From Cyanophora paradoxa (Eukaryota; Glaucocystophyceae; Cyanophorales; Cyanophoraceae): DNA of 64,000 bases. Positions 1 through 11,794 of this stretch are shown here, piece by piece (positions within the stretch are counted from its first letter, which is position 1; each line of letters starts with the position of its first letter). The stretch covers positions 1 to 64,000 of the forward strand of contig QPMI01000291.1 in assembly GCA_004431415.1 (NCBI GenBank), in the 5' to 3' direction. The notes beneath the pieces were generated by a model that did not search any database, was not told the origin of the DNA, and saw only the letters and a program-made list of their open reading frames with translations. The translations under genes and the position numbers were made by a program.

Positions 1-2357
1 GGGGATACGAGGGAGAAGCGCTCCGAGTTGAAGACTTCGTTCACCGCCGCGTCGCAGGCCCTGCGCAGGCATGCGGGCCCCAGGGCTCGGGCCGGCGCCC
101 CCGGTGATCTGGGGGGTACCGCACCTCCGGGAGAAGATGAAGTAAATCGCTGGGAGCATATCGTGCTTCTGGAGCTGCGGGGGTACGGGCGTGATGGGGC
201 GGGCGAGTGGATGGGAGAAAGCATGGGGGGTACGTTGGTCAGGACGGTGGTGACGCTGGGTACGGAGGCGTACAGCGCCCGCTTCCGTTCCGCCTCCGAC
301 ATCCTGCGGCGAAAGCAGCGCGTGAGGCTCAAAGTAACAGAAGCGGAAGGGCCGGAGCGGGTGCCGGGGGGGGGGGGAAGGGGGTACCGCAGGCGCCGGA
401 ACTTGGAGCGCGAGTCCTCGACCTCGTCCTCGTACCCCCCGCGGCCCGAGCGGCGGCCGCCCTTCCGCGCGGATCTGCACCCCGGGTGGGCCGAGGATGG
501 GGTACGCGAGGAGGGAAAAGTGGGAGCACACCTCCGCTTGTTGATGTCCTCTTCGATCTCGACGGGGTCCACTTTCAGCTTCGGGTTCATCTTGTCGCCG
601 GACTGCGCGGCGGGGGGTATGGGTTCGGGGAAGATTCGAAAGAGGGAGGGGGGTGCCCGCCTTGTTGAGGAGGGGAAGGATGCCGCGGCGGCGGTCGCAG
701 AAAGAGAACTGGAGGGGGACGGGGCTGGGAGGGGGTACGCGTCGGACGGAGGTGCGGTGACCCGGAGCGAGGGACGGTGGGGGTACCGGTTGCTGGTGGT
801 GACGAGCTCGGTGGGGCCATGGACCGAGTCAATCCACGCGGTCAGCTGCAGGGCGGTCAGAGGGGGTACAGCAGGAGTCGAAGGGGGGTACGGGGCGCGC
901 CTGGTCGGAGTTGGCCATGGTGGCGGAGAGGGCTACGAGGAGGATGTTGCGGGGGGTGTAGATGACGGACTCCTCCCACACGGTACCCCGCTGGGGGTCG
1001 TTCTGCAGGACGTGGTTTGCGCCGAAAGGGAAAGGAAAGGAAAGGAAAGGAGGGGTACCATGAAGTGGAACTCGTCGAGGACGACCGCGTGCAAGTCCAA
1101 GAGCAGGTCGCTGACCTGCGGCCCGCGGGTTCGGATCCGGGTGGGGCCGGTTCGAGCGGGGGAGGGCGGGGGGCGGCGGGGGGCGCGCCTCGCCGATGGG
1201 GGTGGCGGTTCGAGTCCCGTAGAGCATATTTCGGTAGATTTCGGTCGTCATGACCAGGATGGGGGCGTCCCGGTTGATGCAGACGTCTGCCGGGGCGGCT
1301 CAACCCTCCAGGCGGGGCGGGGAGGGCAGGGGCGGGGCGGGGAGGGGCGGGGCGGGCGGGGGACGGGAGGGGGGTACGGAGCTCACCGCCGGTGACGAGT
1401 CCGACGTTCTCGTACCCGAACTGTTCGCGGAAGTCGCGGAGCTTCTGGTTCGAGAGGGCCTTGAGGGGCGTCGTGTAGAAGACGCGGCGCCCCAGCGCCA
1501 GCGCCTGGTAGATTGCGTATTCCCCGATGACCGTCTGGGCCCCGCCTCAGGAAGGATACAGCTTCGAAGAGGCGCCACGAAGGGGGCGGCGGACAGACCT
1601 TGCCGGCGCCGGTGGGGGCGGACACGACGACGTTCTTCATCCTGTACATGGCGCTGAAGGCCTGCAGCTGGAAGTCGTCCAGCTCGAACGGATAGAAAGA
1701 CACGAACGTCTCCTCGTTCGCCTTCACGCCGCTCTTCCGCATCGCCAGCAGCACGTTGATCGCTGCGGGGGGGCGTCCCTAAGAAAAGGCCGCGGCGCGG
1801 GGCGGCGGTCGGCGCGCACCAGTGACGTAGTCCTTCGCGTAGACCGCGCGCCGGATGAGGGCGTTGTAGAACTCCACGTCCATCGCCTTGAGCGGGTCCT
1901 GCAGCGGCTCGGACGCGGCCTGCGGCTCGACCGCATCTGACGGCTCGGCGGCGACACCGCCATCCAGCGCGCACGCGAAGCGCGTGGGCTGCAGTGCCCC
2001 TCGACCGCTGGGGCTGACGAGCCGGCGGAGTGCAGCGCTTCCGGCAGGACGAGCCGATGACGGCAGGAACGACCAGGGCCGCGATAGCCAGCTCCGGAAG
2101 TGGTACTGGCGCGTGCGGAGCGCTATCCGAGCTCCGCTGCTCGCGGCCGAAGCTGGGGGCGCGTGCGCAAGTGGCTGTCGGGTCGCGTTGCTGTCTGCCG
2201 CCCAGCGCGCTACCGTAGCCGGTGCGCACAGCGGCAGCGCCGCGAAGGCCGATCCGCTTGACATCCGCCCGCCGAATCGAACTTTTGCAGCAGTACCCTG
2301 GCCCGAAGCTTCATTGCTTCCGCCGACGAGTTCTAGGCTTCCAAGCAACAGCAACAT
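1..2357 (-). CDS. DExH-box RNA helicase, Ski2/ISE2-like (3' part beyond left edge)
   Basis: Multi-exon minus-strand gene whose N-terminal half is visible. Exon 1 (2357 to about 1819) gives a hydrophobic, then Ala/Ser-rich N-terminus and ends near YAKDYVT. The next exon carries ELDDFQ (Q-motif-like) and Walker A SAPTGAGK, followed across an intron by [15 protein letters not shown] (motif Ia). Further exons give [13 protein letters not shown] (motif Ib), VVLDEFHFM (motif II, DEFH, near 1063-1076), [10 protein letters not shown] (motif III), [16 protein letters not shown] and [10 protein letters not shown] (start of the second RecA domain). The post-motif-III HGPTELV block and the FIFSR motif are typical of the Ski2-like family, especially the plastid ISE2 group. 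The N-terminus ([13 protein letters not shown], then SGSAFAAL) could be a signal plus transit peptide with an SAF-type cleavage site, so a plastid role in RNA processing is inferred, not shown. Start 2357 is the first ATG of the open exon; 2264 is an alternative. Confidence 0.88.
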
Positions 2358-2456
2358 GGTCTGAGCAGGTGCGCAAACGGGGCCGGGGCACGCGGAGTGC
2401 GTCCTGAGTGGCTGCGAGTAAAGGGCCCGTCGCGCGGCGGCCTCCTGCGGCTTCGC

Positions 2457-2921
2457 ATGAGGGTCTGTTTCTCCGCTAGTTTCCCGTTTGGCGCGGCGCC
2501 TGCGTGCCCGGGCAGCCCTCTAGACGACCTGTTTCTCGGCCCAGCCCAGCAGCGGTTCCCTAGCGGCTTAGCACTTGGAATACGTAGTTTACTCGTCGAG
2601 CGATGGGCCGCTCTGAATCTCCTCCGTTTGCGCAGCGTGCTACGTCTACATCCTCATCGCGGTGTGTGCCATCGCCTTCAAGGCTTCCTCCCCGGCCGGT
2701 CGTCCCGTGCCCACGCGCCTGCGCAGGTGTTCTGGAAGATGTTTGAGTACTTCTTCGGCCAGCCGGAGAAGCAGGCTCAGCAGGCCCAGGGCGCCGCGGG
2801 GGGAGGTGGACGGGAGTTGGAGGCGGAGAAGGCGCGCCCGCTGCTGGTCGATTCCAGCGGGGCGGTGCACGCGGACGAGGACGACGAGCAGGAGGACGTC
2901 GCGTGCAAGAAGAGCAAGTGA
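2457..2921 (+). CDS. Small membrane protein candidate, spliced
   Basis: Plus-strand gene candidate that diverges from the helicase. The clearest parts are a hydrophobic segment YVYILIA (about 2640-2660), probably joined by splicing at a cgcag acceptor near 2728 to VFWKMFEYFFGQPEKQ, and a hydrophilic tail rich in Ala, Gln, Glu and Asp ending in KKSK at 2921. This predicts a short protein with one membrane segment and an acidic, then lysine-rich, cytosolic tail. The two segments lie in different frames, which supports splicing. The 5' end is uncertain; an in-frame ATG at 2457 is used only as a working start. I do not recognise the family. Confidence 0.4.
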   Translation: MRVCFSASFPFGAAPACPGSPLDDLFLGPAQQRFPSGLALGIRSLLVERWAALNLLRLRSVLRLHPHRGVCHRLQGFLPGRSSRAHAPAQVFWKMFEYFFGQPEKQAQQAQGAAGGGGRELEAEKARPLLVDSSGAVHADEDDEQEDVACKKSK

Positions 2922-3528
2922 TAAGCGTGCCCAGCGCGGAGCGGGCGCGCGGGATCGCCCGGCGGAGCGTTCATGACCGCGGGCCTTAAAGCCGGTTCTC
3001 ACGCCGGAACGGCCCAGCGCGACACGCGGGGGCAGCCTTCGGCGCCCCCTTGCCTCCCCGGTCGCCCCGCAGCGCCTGCACCACGCCAGGCCGCTTCATG
3101 CCTTGCATATGTATAATGGACACTTTCACGTTTCCCGCCTCTCGCGTTTCCCGCTTCTCGCGTTCGCAGCGGTTGTTTTTTAGATCTGGCATGGCATGAT
3201 TTACAATATTTAATAGCTATAGAGCTGGTCGATCTAGAATCTAGCTATAGACCGAGGGGGAGCCTTCTAGGTCGTGATTGCAGGGCGGGCGAGGGCGTCA
3301 GCTTCTCCTTCCCGTATCCAGCTCCTTCTCCGTGTCGCAGCCGTACCCGAAAATGTACGCCTGCCCCGATAAAAAAAGCGTGAGGGGGAGGGGGTAGAGG
3401 AAAATGGGTACACTGTGCACTCGCCTTCCGAAGAAAACCGCTCCAGTCGTTGGCCGCCTCGTCCGCAGTCGCCTCGCGCCCGCCCTCCACCTCCGGCCCC
3501 CTGACAGCGATTGTGAGCGGGGTACGAT
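2922..3528. other. Convergent intergenic region
   Basis: This stretch lies between the stop of the small membrane protein and the stop of the F-box gene, so both 3' ends face it. It contains an AT-rich patch at about 3,170-3,245 with short self-complementary words (tagctata, agatct-like). An open frame on the minus strand (3245-3559) overlaps the F-box gene end; its Glu/Ala-rich part could be an alternative 3' exon, but no splice pair clearly supports that. No other gene is visible. Confidence 0.5.
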
Positions 3529-4785
3529 CTAATTTCTCGCCGGGGGAGTACGTCCGCACCCAAAGTCCTCGCCGTCGCTGTAGTAGTCGTCAAGGAGGCT
3601 GCCTGAGATCGTGCACTGCGGGAGGGATCAGGAGGGGGCGCCGGGTACGGGAATTCAAGAGGGGGTACCACGAAGGAGCTGGCATCCTCGGAGACGGTCT
3701 TCGAGTCGCAGAGGCGGCCGCAGCGGTGCACGCGGCCCGTCCCCTCGCAGACGTACAGGGGTACGAGCGCCGGCGGCGGGGCCTGCGGCGCGCGGGGCGC
3801 GTCGGTGGCGCGCCGACAGGGGGGGCCAGGGCACGGGAGACGGAGACGGACCAGGCAGCGGACGCGGCACTTGGCCCCGGAGCAGGCGTGCCCCGCGGCG
3901 ACGCGCGGGTCCTGCTTCGGGTGCGCTCGCCTCCACTCCTGCCCGCCCAGGTCAGGAAGGCGAACAGGGGTACAGGGGCGCGCCGGGGGCACGGGAGAGC
4001 GCGCGCCTGGATGACGGCCTCCTCCTCGTCGGGGTCGGAGCCGGGGCTCCCCTCGGGGCTCCCCGCGCTGGCGCGGCGCATCTCGTCCATCTCGCGGAAG
4101 CAGCGCGCCGTGCGGGGGGAGAGCCCCTGCTCCGCCGCCTCCCTCCGAAAGTCCGCCGTCTCCGCCGCGTACCTGGAATGGAAATCAGGGGGCGAGAGAA
4201 AGGGCGGCGGGAGGGTCGAGGGGCGCCGGCGTCGAGCGCGGCGCACCGGTCGCTGAAGAGGCGGCGCCAGGTCATGGAGGCCTTCCTGTGCTGCTCCTGC
4301 GCCTCGGAGAAGGACTCGTCGGGCCAGCGGCGGCGGTAGACCCCCGTCCAGAGCGCGTCGGTCGTCGCGAGGGAGCGCAGCGCCCGGCACGTCCCCGACA
4401 GCGCGACGAGCTCGCGGTAGTCGAGGCACGTCTGCGGCGTGAGGGCGTCGGCTCGGGGCTGGCAGCGCAGGCGCACGCGTCTACGCGGGCGCGGCAGATG
4501 AGGCGCACCAAAATCTTGAAGGCGATTTCCGTCGGCAGCGTATCGAGGGTCGCCTTCACGTTGTCGATGACATCGAGCTGCTCCTCTCCGGCATCGATCG
4601 CAGGCTCTGCGGACTGAAGACGACGCATCAGCAGCGCTCGAAGGGAGCCGCAGGAAACAACGCACGTTCTGCTGCTGATCCAGCGACTCTTCAATGTCGC
4701 GCGCGATGTCGTCCAGGTCGAGCTCCCCTGTCGATGCCGCTGATTCCGCATCGTCACCGTCGTCGTCCCGTTTCCGCTTGTTCAT
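3529..4785 (-). CDS. F-box protein with C-terminal Cys/His-rich module
   Basis: Start MNKRKRDDDGDD at 4785 opens an acidic N-terminus with a short nuclear-signal-like basic patch. A second exon supplies the F-box core, LDTLPTEIAFKILVRL, and the third continues it as LVALSGTCRALRSLATTDALWTGVYRRRWP, the normal second half of an F-box. An adaptor role in SCF ubiquitin ligases is therefore expected from the family. The C-terminal exons contain paired Cys and His residues: CSGAKCRVRC, then YVCEGTGRVHRCGRLCD and, after an intron beginning gtaccccc, CTISGSLLDDYYSDGEDFGCGR. This may be a zinc-binding module that defines the substrate. The stop codon is at 3529-3531. At least four introns are inferred. 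The F-box is secure; the function of the tail is unknown. Confidence 0.75.
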
Positions 4786-4889
4786 CCTTTTACTACTCTT
4801 TCCGCTGCGTTACGCCGCTCCTGGTCGCGGAATCGCCTGGTTTGCTAAGCGCTTCGCAGGACGGGTACGGGTGGCGAGACCAGCGCGGC
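4786..4889. promoter_or_regulatory. Divergent promoter region
   Basis: About 100 bp separates the minus-strand F-box start from the first plausible plus-strand ATG of the P-loop ATPase gene. The short spacing implies a shared bidirectional promoter. No TATA box is evident. Confidence 0.3.
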
Positions 4890-7686
4890 ATGCTCTTCGT
4901 AGGGCCGCCCGCGGCGCCGGCGCAGAGGCCTCCGGCGGCGCCGGGAGTCAATATCCGATCGATCTGGCGTTCCTCCGGCCGCCACAGGCTTGTTTCTGCC
5001 CGCCCGACGCACGGCCGGGCACGCGCCGTCGACGGACGATGCCGCTTCGAGGTGCACGCGTTCGACGGCTTCAACTTCGGTAGTAAGTTCGAGCCCCGCC
5101 CGGCCGCGGTCTTATCCGATAATGACTGGGCCGCCCATCGGCGCAGCTCTCGCAAGCTTCATTGTGCGCGTCGGCCCTCATGCTGAGCTGGATTCTTGCC
5201 TCACGCACTCGCCACCCCGCAGAACAGCACAGTGCTGGTTACGGCTGCGACGGTCAGATCGCCCCTTCGAAGCGCAGAGCGGCGTCAGTCGCCGCTTTCG
5301 CTGACTCCGGCCGCCCCATTCAGATTCTCTTCGATCAGGTACGTTGGCTGCACGCGCCGGTCTTGCGGCGGTTCCGAGCTGCGCATGCCCGCGCACCGCG
5401 GCCGCGGCCCGCCGAACCTTCCAGCTTAGCTACGCTGACCGTCCGGCGGCGGCGCGCAGTACAACCGGGCCCAGCAAGAGAAGAAGAACAAGCGAACGTT
5501 CTACGTAGAGGTCGGACCCGGCGGCGGCCCCGGGCCGCGCTTCGCGCCCCGCCTGGCCGCCTGATCGAATCCCGCCCGCGCCGCAGAACGTGCGGGCGCA
5601 GCTGCAGAAGCGCTTCGAGGTAACGGAGTTCTCCCACACGCGCCTGCCCCTCCTCCAGCGGCCCGAGATCCTCGAGTTCCAGGAGTCCGCGCACCGTACC
5701 CCCTCCAGCGATTCGCCGTACCCCGGCCAACCCCGCCGCCCCGAGCGCAGGGACATGAGGAGTAGCGGGCGCGCCTTCACGCTCATCGTCGGCCCCTCCC
5801 GCTCGGGAAAGAGCACCACGCTCCTCGAGGCCGCCAACGGCCTGCAGGGGTACGCCGTCTCCGCCGATGACGCGTTGTGGTACCCCGGGGACCTTCGGAT
5901 CGAGATCAACGTGCCCCCGCAGGGTCATCTACATTAACTTCCGATACGAGGGTGCGCGTGCGCGCGCCTGCGCCTGCGACGCTGGAGCCGAGGACGATAG
6001 GGGACATTCCGCTCGTAGTCCGCGCCGCCCCTCAGGGACGCCCCCCGACGCGGCGCGGCTTCGGGCGCAGGGTTCGAGTACGAGGAGGCGGATTTCTGCA
6101 GCTTCATCGGGGACTGCTTCGGCCTCGGCGGCTCCCAGCTCACCGAGCGTGCGCCGCGGCTCGGGGGCGGGGGGGGGTAGAACTGTAGAGCCCGGCCCGA
6201 CGCCTCGGCGGCCTCAGGTGAGGCTCGGAAGCTGATGAGCATCCTGCGCGAGGTCCTCGTCGCGTTCCGCGCAGAGGGCCGCATCGTCCCGGGTACGCGT
6301 TTCGCTTTAACTTTCCCCCGCGCGTCGTCCCCCCCTGCCTCTCCGGCCCCCTCCCGCGCCCCTTACGCCGCCTCCCCCGCAGTGATCATCATCGACGACG
6401 TCCAGAAGCGCATGAAGCGGGGTGGCGTCCCTGTACCCCGCCCTGTTCTCCCCCCCCCCCCCGCCTTGATCCCCCCCCGCCAGGGGAGTTCGACGCGGCG
6501 ACGGGGAACCTGCTCGAATGCCTCCTGCAGATGACCGTCGACGGCCTCTGCCAGGCGCGTACCCCCGCCGCTACCGTGTACCCCGTCTTACTGTATACCC
6601 CGGGCCCCAGGTCTTCTGCGTCTCAAGCACGCTGGACGTCGTCAGCGCCCTCCGCAAGCGTGCGTACCCCCGGAATGGGAGCGGGTACCCCCATCCGGGC
6701 GGGGCCGGGCCGATCCGGCCGGGTACGTCCGCAGTCTCGGGCTTCAGCCGCCTGAAGGTCCGAGAGCTCCCGTACCGGCCTCTGGACGAGGTCCGGCGGT
6801 GCGGGCCTGCGTGTACCCCCTCGAACTCCTCCCCCTTCCCCTCGTCAAGCCAAACGCAGGTACGTCGACGACGTGTGCAAGGCGCCTAGGAGGCAGGCGG
6901 CGCGGCTGCCGGCGGCGCAGCGGCCCCTGAAACTCGACGACTCCGAAGTCGAAGACCTGCTCGACGTCGTCGGAAGGCGCGCCGCCGTACCCCCGGCGGC
7001 CTTCTTCCCCCTCGTTCGCTCGCTCACGTACCCCCCGCAGCAACCTGGGGGACCTCGCGTGCTGCCTCGAGGACGTCATGCTCGAGCGGAACCTCTACGG
7101 TGCGGCGCCGCTGTACCCCCCATCCCGCTTCTTCCCCCCGCCCCGCTCAAGCCAGTTCCACGTACCCCCAGTGGCGCTGGACGCGATGGTCGAGGACGCG
7201 GCTTCGACCCTCCGCTCGGCCATTCTGCAGCCCGCGACGCTGCAGGGTTCGCGTTCGACGCGGCCGCTCCGGTCCTGTACCCCTCCCCTTCTCCTTACTC
7301 CCCCTCTTCCCTTTGCAGAGGATTGGGAGGCGTGGGGGGCCACTACCGTCACGATCCTGGTACCCCCAGCCCCGGGCCCGCGCCCAATCTCGCCCCCTGC
7401 AAACTCAAAGCTCGAGCTTACACGGGGCGGGGCGGCAGCGGCGGCTGAGCCAGCCCGGGGTGGACCGGCTCCTGGTCTCGGACCTGGGCCAGGAGGTGAT
7501 GGGCCTCGACCTGCCGCCCGACGAGCGCGCCGACCGCTGCCTCGTGCCCCGCCCCCAGGCGCGCCCCTCCCGCTGCGCTTTCTTCAGTCGCCTGACGCCG
7601 TAACGCTCCCGCGCAGTTCGCGGCCTGCGTGCAGAGCCTCGTCCGGCAGAACATCCTGCTGTACCTGGTGCGGTACCCCCTTCCCC

Positions 7687-7717
<31 letters not shown>

Positions 7718-8088
7718 TCCTGCAGCTGCTCCCCCCACTCCCCGCCGCTGTCTGCATCTGACGCCCCGCCACCCGGCGCTGCCCCGCAGGACAGCTCCCG
7801 CCGCTCGCTGGGGTGGCACGCCCGCCGCTTCAACGCCGCAGCCGTCCGCGTTCTGACGGTACCCCATCCACGAGCCCCTCGAATTCTGCACCCGGCCCCT
7901 GAAACCAATCAACCGGTACCCAGGACGCGGACGTGGTGGCGTACACGGACGTGCTGGCGCACGCGTACCCCCACATCGAGACGCTGGGGGCGGAGCTGGA
8001 CTGCGGGGAGGATTACTGCACGCTCTCGCCCGGGCCGGAGGACGAGGAGGCCGACTCGGAGCCGGACGAGGGGGGCGACCGGGGGTGA
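4890..8088 (+). CDS. P-loop (AAA/STAND-type) ATPase, multi-exon
   Basis: At least ten short exons on the plus strand. Recognisable pieces in order are QYNRAQQEKKNKRTFYVE, NVRAQLQKRFEVTEF, then FTLIVGPSRSGKSTTLLEAANG (Walker A GPSRSGKS near 5795-5815), VIYINFRYEG, FEYEEADFCSFIGDCFGLG, LMSILREVLVAFRAEG, VIIIDDVQK (Walker B near 6383-6410), VFCVSSTLDVVSALRK (sensor-like Ser/Thr) and NLGDLACCLEDVMLERNLY. The C-terminal part has VDRLLVSDLGQEVMGLDLP, FAACVQSLVRQNILLYLV and a very acidic end DEEADSEPDEGG with stop 8086-8088. The order Walker A, beta-strand, Walker B, sensor fits archaeal-type or STAND AAA ATPases of unknown function found in protists. Many introns begin gtaccccc and end cgcag; one contains a 29-nt C run. 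The start and the first exons are not resolved; 4890 is the first plausible ATG. Confidence 0.68.
7688..7716 (+). repeat. Intronic poly-C tract (29 C)
   Basis: An uninterrupted run of 29 C on the sense strand lies just after a gtaccccc donor in the P-loop ATPase gene. The length is likely to be unstable and hard to sequence accurately. Confidence 0.95.
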
Positions 8089-9045
8089 CCGCGGCGTCGG
8101 GCCCGGCCCGGCGGCCCACAGCTCTCAGAGTCGACGTCTCTCTCTTAGTTTATAGTAAATATCTAGTATAAGTAGGCCCGTAGCTAGTAGATTATGGCCC
8201 TTTTATGGGTCACCATCCATATGGCACAAAATACTTATTGATGGCGAGCGATCAACTTAAAGCTTGACGCACCCAAGCATTAGCTGCATTACGTATACGG
8301 CCGCGGGCAATCGGACAATTCATCTGATGAATGCAGGCGCTTGCGATTGCAGCTGATTTTCACATGAATTTCTGATTTATGGGAGAGTCGAAACAAAAAA
8401 GGCAAGCAGTTAGTTTCGGGGGCTCAACATGAAAACTTAGGCGATAGCTTGCTGAAATGGCGCGGATACTACCGGATAGACGAGGTTACCCTGGAATTTA
8501 CCCATTCGTCTTCTCCGGTTAATTAATTAATCTTGAAAGGGGTACGCCGTAGAACTGCCTGAATGTGAGCGCCGAGTCGCCGATCGCGAGTCGACGCCGA
8601 CTCAGCGGGTAGTATTCGGTCTAAATTTGCCCACGTTTTCTCCCACGTGAAAGTGGGTGGGCAACTCCGATTCATGAACGTGGTTTAAAGTTTCCCGATT
8701 CATGAAAGCGGAACTGTCAAGCTTGGGGCCCAACACGAAGTGTTGGAGGAGCCAGGGCCCAGAGGGCCTACTAAGCTAGCATTGCCTAGCAATAGCGCCC
8801 GGCGGCCCAGAGAAGACCGGAACGAGCCTTCACCTAGGCCGGCGCCCAAATTCAAAACTAGAGACCCACGCGTGCGCATGCTTGCTTCCTCTTGGCTCTT
8901 GCGTTTGGCGTTAACCGCACTGCGCAGTGCGCGCATCAACGGATCTAGCCTTGAGAGACCAGCTCCAGCGCACAAGCTAGCCCAGCAGCAGCTAGCTGCA
9001 GCCGCACGAGCTCGCGCTCGACTCCGAGGCTCATCGAAATCTAGA
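8089..9045. other. Intergenic region, AT-richer
   Basis: No gene recognised. An AT-rich stretch (about 8,130-8,560) follows the ATPase stop, with short direct and inverted words such as gattcatgaa. A plus-strand open frame from 8740 runs into the signal peptide of the next gene, but the part before 9046 has no recognisable content and is probably 5' UTR. Confidence 0.5.
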
Positions 9046-11794
9046 ATGCGCTGGCGAAGCCTCGCGATGAAGTCTACGTCTGGAGCCGCCGCACTGGGCG
9101 CGCTCCTCATCCTTCTACTGGGCGTCGCCCAGCGGATCCACGTTGCTTCCGCTGACTCGTTCACGCTCACGTGCGTCCGTTATGTGCTAGTACTGCGTAT
9201 GCGAGCGCGCGCCGGCGCCGGGCTAACGCTAGCCTAGCTATAGTATATCTATAGCTATAGATTACCATCGTACGCGAGTGAGATCTAGACTCTGAGATCT
9301 AGATCTAGAGCTGGCCCGGTGGCTACGAGGCAAACTACTAGGCTCAGCGGCTGGCGCTATGCATCTGTGCAGCCATGTATAAATGCGAACGCGCGCCAAT
9401 TGCAACGCCTCGCGGCTGCTCGAGCTCTCTCGCGCGCAGCGCCTTGCCAAGTTGCAAATTAATTTGCCTCGTATCCCTCCCTGATCATGCAAATCATCAT
9501 GATCATGATACGCATGCGTATACGTATACGTTCGCAGATTATTCAAGCACCCTTCTAGCTATAGTGACGCGGACTGTTCTGCTGGGAATGCAGTCACGGC
9601 AGCCGATCCCGCGACCGGGCTCTCTGCGGGGGTGAGTCCCCGCGGCCGGCCGGGCTCGTACGCGCGCCGATTGATATCACCGCCGGCGCCACTCTGCACG
9701 TGCGCAATGCGTATGAATATACGAATTCACTCTGGGCCCGGGGGTCGCAGCCCTACACGGTGGAATTCGCGACTGCAGTCTGCCTTAAGACCGCGGATTT
9801 TACGGTTAGCATGCGCATTTACGCGAGAATCAGATGTAGCAAGCTGTTCATGTCCGATGATCGGATCTCTGGTTATAATTGAATATATATATATATATTT
9901 ATATGCGCGCGCGCAGGTCAAAGACGCCACCGGGGCGATCGCGAACCAGAAGACTCGGGACGCTGTCGCCGGCGTCTTCAAGGGCGCCCTCGGCAGCCTC
10001 ACACTTCGTGCGAAGTCGATAAAGGTGCGTACGGTATACGTACCTATGTGTTCCAATCGCAAACTTGAAATTAAATGATATAACGCGCGCAGGCCGTCTG
10101 CTACGAGGACCGGCTGTTCGCTTCCGGCTTTGAAGACGAGACTTGCAGTAGCACGACGACTACAACGAGCACCAGTCTCTCCAGCGCAAGTGACGCACTA
10201 CTGGGGTCAGTACTCCACTGCTCTACAGCTAGCTATATCCGAGGTCCCGTGATCGTGATTGCACGTCTCTTCTGTGCAGTTATGGAGGCGGATCCCGATG
10301 CGCGCGCGTGCCTTATTCCAGCGCGGATTTCGGCGGCCTTGCCCTGAGCTTCAAGCTCACGTGCACCTCCTCCCGGACGCCGCCGGCGGCCTCGAGCCCG
10401 GGATATCTTCAACTCAAGTGCGAGCTGCAGATATTTACTCTTCCGACGTCGAGGTCGAGGCTCTTTTTAATCGGCCACTTTTTAAATTGTGCAGCTTGTT
10501 TCGCGTAAAAGGGGACGAGACGGCCCCAGCGGGCGGAGCTTGTACCTCTGCCTACGCCTTCACGCCGGACGATGTGAACAAGCTGAAGATGCCGGGCTCT
10601 CCTGTGAGTGCAGTATAATTCGATGATGCCGGCTGAAGATGCCGGCCTTTTCGATGCAAATGAATTCCACAATCAAGGATTGACATGACAGCCTGCAGCC
10701 GTGGTACTCTGTGTTTTCGTCTGAAACCTGCGTAAGCGGCACAGCCGAGCCGGTGCGCACCGTGCACGTGCCATAGATAAGAATTATATAATTATTTATA
10801 TATACGTTGAAATGCGCGTGCCATAATTCGTTAAATCTAATTTCCCCTTCGCAGGCATGGCTCGATTCTTCCCGCGCGGAGATCAAATTCAGCAGCGGTG
10901 GAGGTTTCTCTACGGGCAATGCTGGATCCGCTTATCAAAAGGTGCAGCCGCTGAGGCCAGCGTGCCGCGGAATCCATTAATTTAGAGCAAATGGTTTCTG
11001 TTTCCTGCAGGGTTTCTGCTCTGGTGACAAATATGTGATGGTTGGCTTTGCCGACTCGAGCTGCGCGACCCCCTACACCGTTCTCAACATTCCACTCGCC
11101 GTCATGTAAGTCAAGTTGATGTCGATCATATGCATGATCATCGGATACAATTGAATCCAAGCGCTAGCGTCGATCTCATTAATATATATTGCTGACCATT
11201 ATATGATTAATGTTGAATGTATCCCATGGCCAGGACGGGCGGTTCGGACAAGTGCGCTTTCGTCGCGAAGGATCCAGCCACGCAGTACAGCGTCTACGTC
11301 AACGCGGTCTGCAACAACGGAGCGATTCCTTCGCCATCTTCCGCATCCGGATCCGGTTCTGGATCCGCATCCTCGAGCTCGAGCTCTTCCGATTCCTCGG
11401 CCCTTGCCATCGGCCTCGGTGTCGGCCTCGGCGGGTGCGCTCCTTTTTCCCGCACAGCATACATCCCTTTTCCCCCAGCTGCAGTTTATTTTTTCATTTC
11501 AGCACACGCATAAATTCAAATAACTGAGTTCGAGTCGGTCTAGATCTGCAAGCGTGCCGCGGTGCAATTTCATTGACGATCCCCGCGCGATTCAGGGGCG
11601 CCCTCCTCATCGTCATCGGAGTTGTGGCCTACTTTATGGTCAAGAAGAAGCGCGAGCCGCGCCTCAGCACCGCGCCCAAGATGCCGGCGTCGTACGGGGC
11701 CCCCGCCCCCGCCCCGGTCGCGGGCCCCGCGCCTGGAGCTGCACCCCCGGCGGGGCAATCGCCGCCGGCCCCCGCCACGATTAACTTCTTCTAG
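9046..11794 (+). CDS. Type I single-pass membrane protein with Cys-containing ectodomain
   Basis: Start at 9046 (or in-frame 9067) gives a strong signal peptide, STSGAAALGALLILLLGV...ASA. Exons then encode an ectodomain: VKDATGAIANQKTRDAVAGVF, AVCYEDRLFASGFEDETC followed by a Ser/Thr run, YGGGSRCARVPYSSADFGG, GGACTSAYAFTPDDVNKLKMPGSP, AWLDSSRAEIKFSSGGGF, GFCSGDKYVMVGFADSSC and DKCAFVAKDPATQYSVYV. A Ser-rich stalk follows ([15 protein letters not shown]). The membrane helix is split by an intron: ALAIGLGVGLGG, then ALLIVIGVVAYFMV, with stop-transfer KKKREPR and a short Pro/Ala-rich cytosolic tail ending INFF at 11794. Introns are larger and less GC-rich than in flanking genes and contain many short palindromes. 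Most donors are gtgcgNN or gtaag. Cell-surface location is secure by architecture; the ligand or role is unknown. Confidence 0.75.

Noticed and set aside
28-1395. 455-codon plus-strand open frame
   Set aside because: Gly/Arg-rich shadow of the minus-strand helicase exons and introns; starts with TTG and has no domain.
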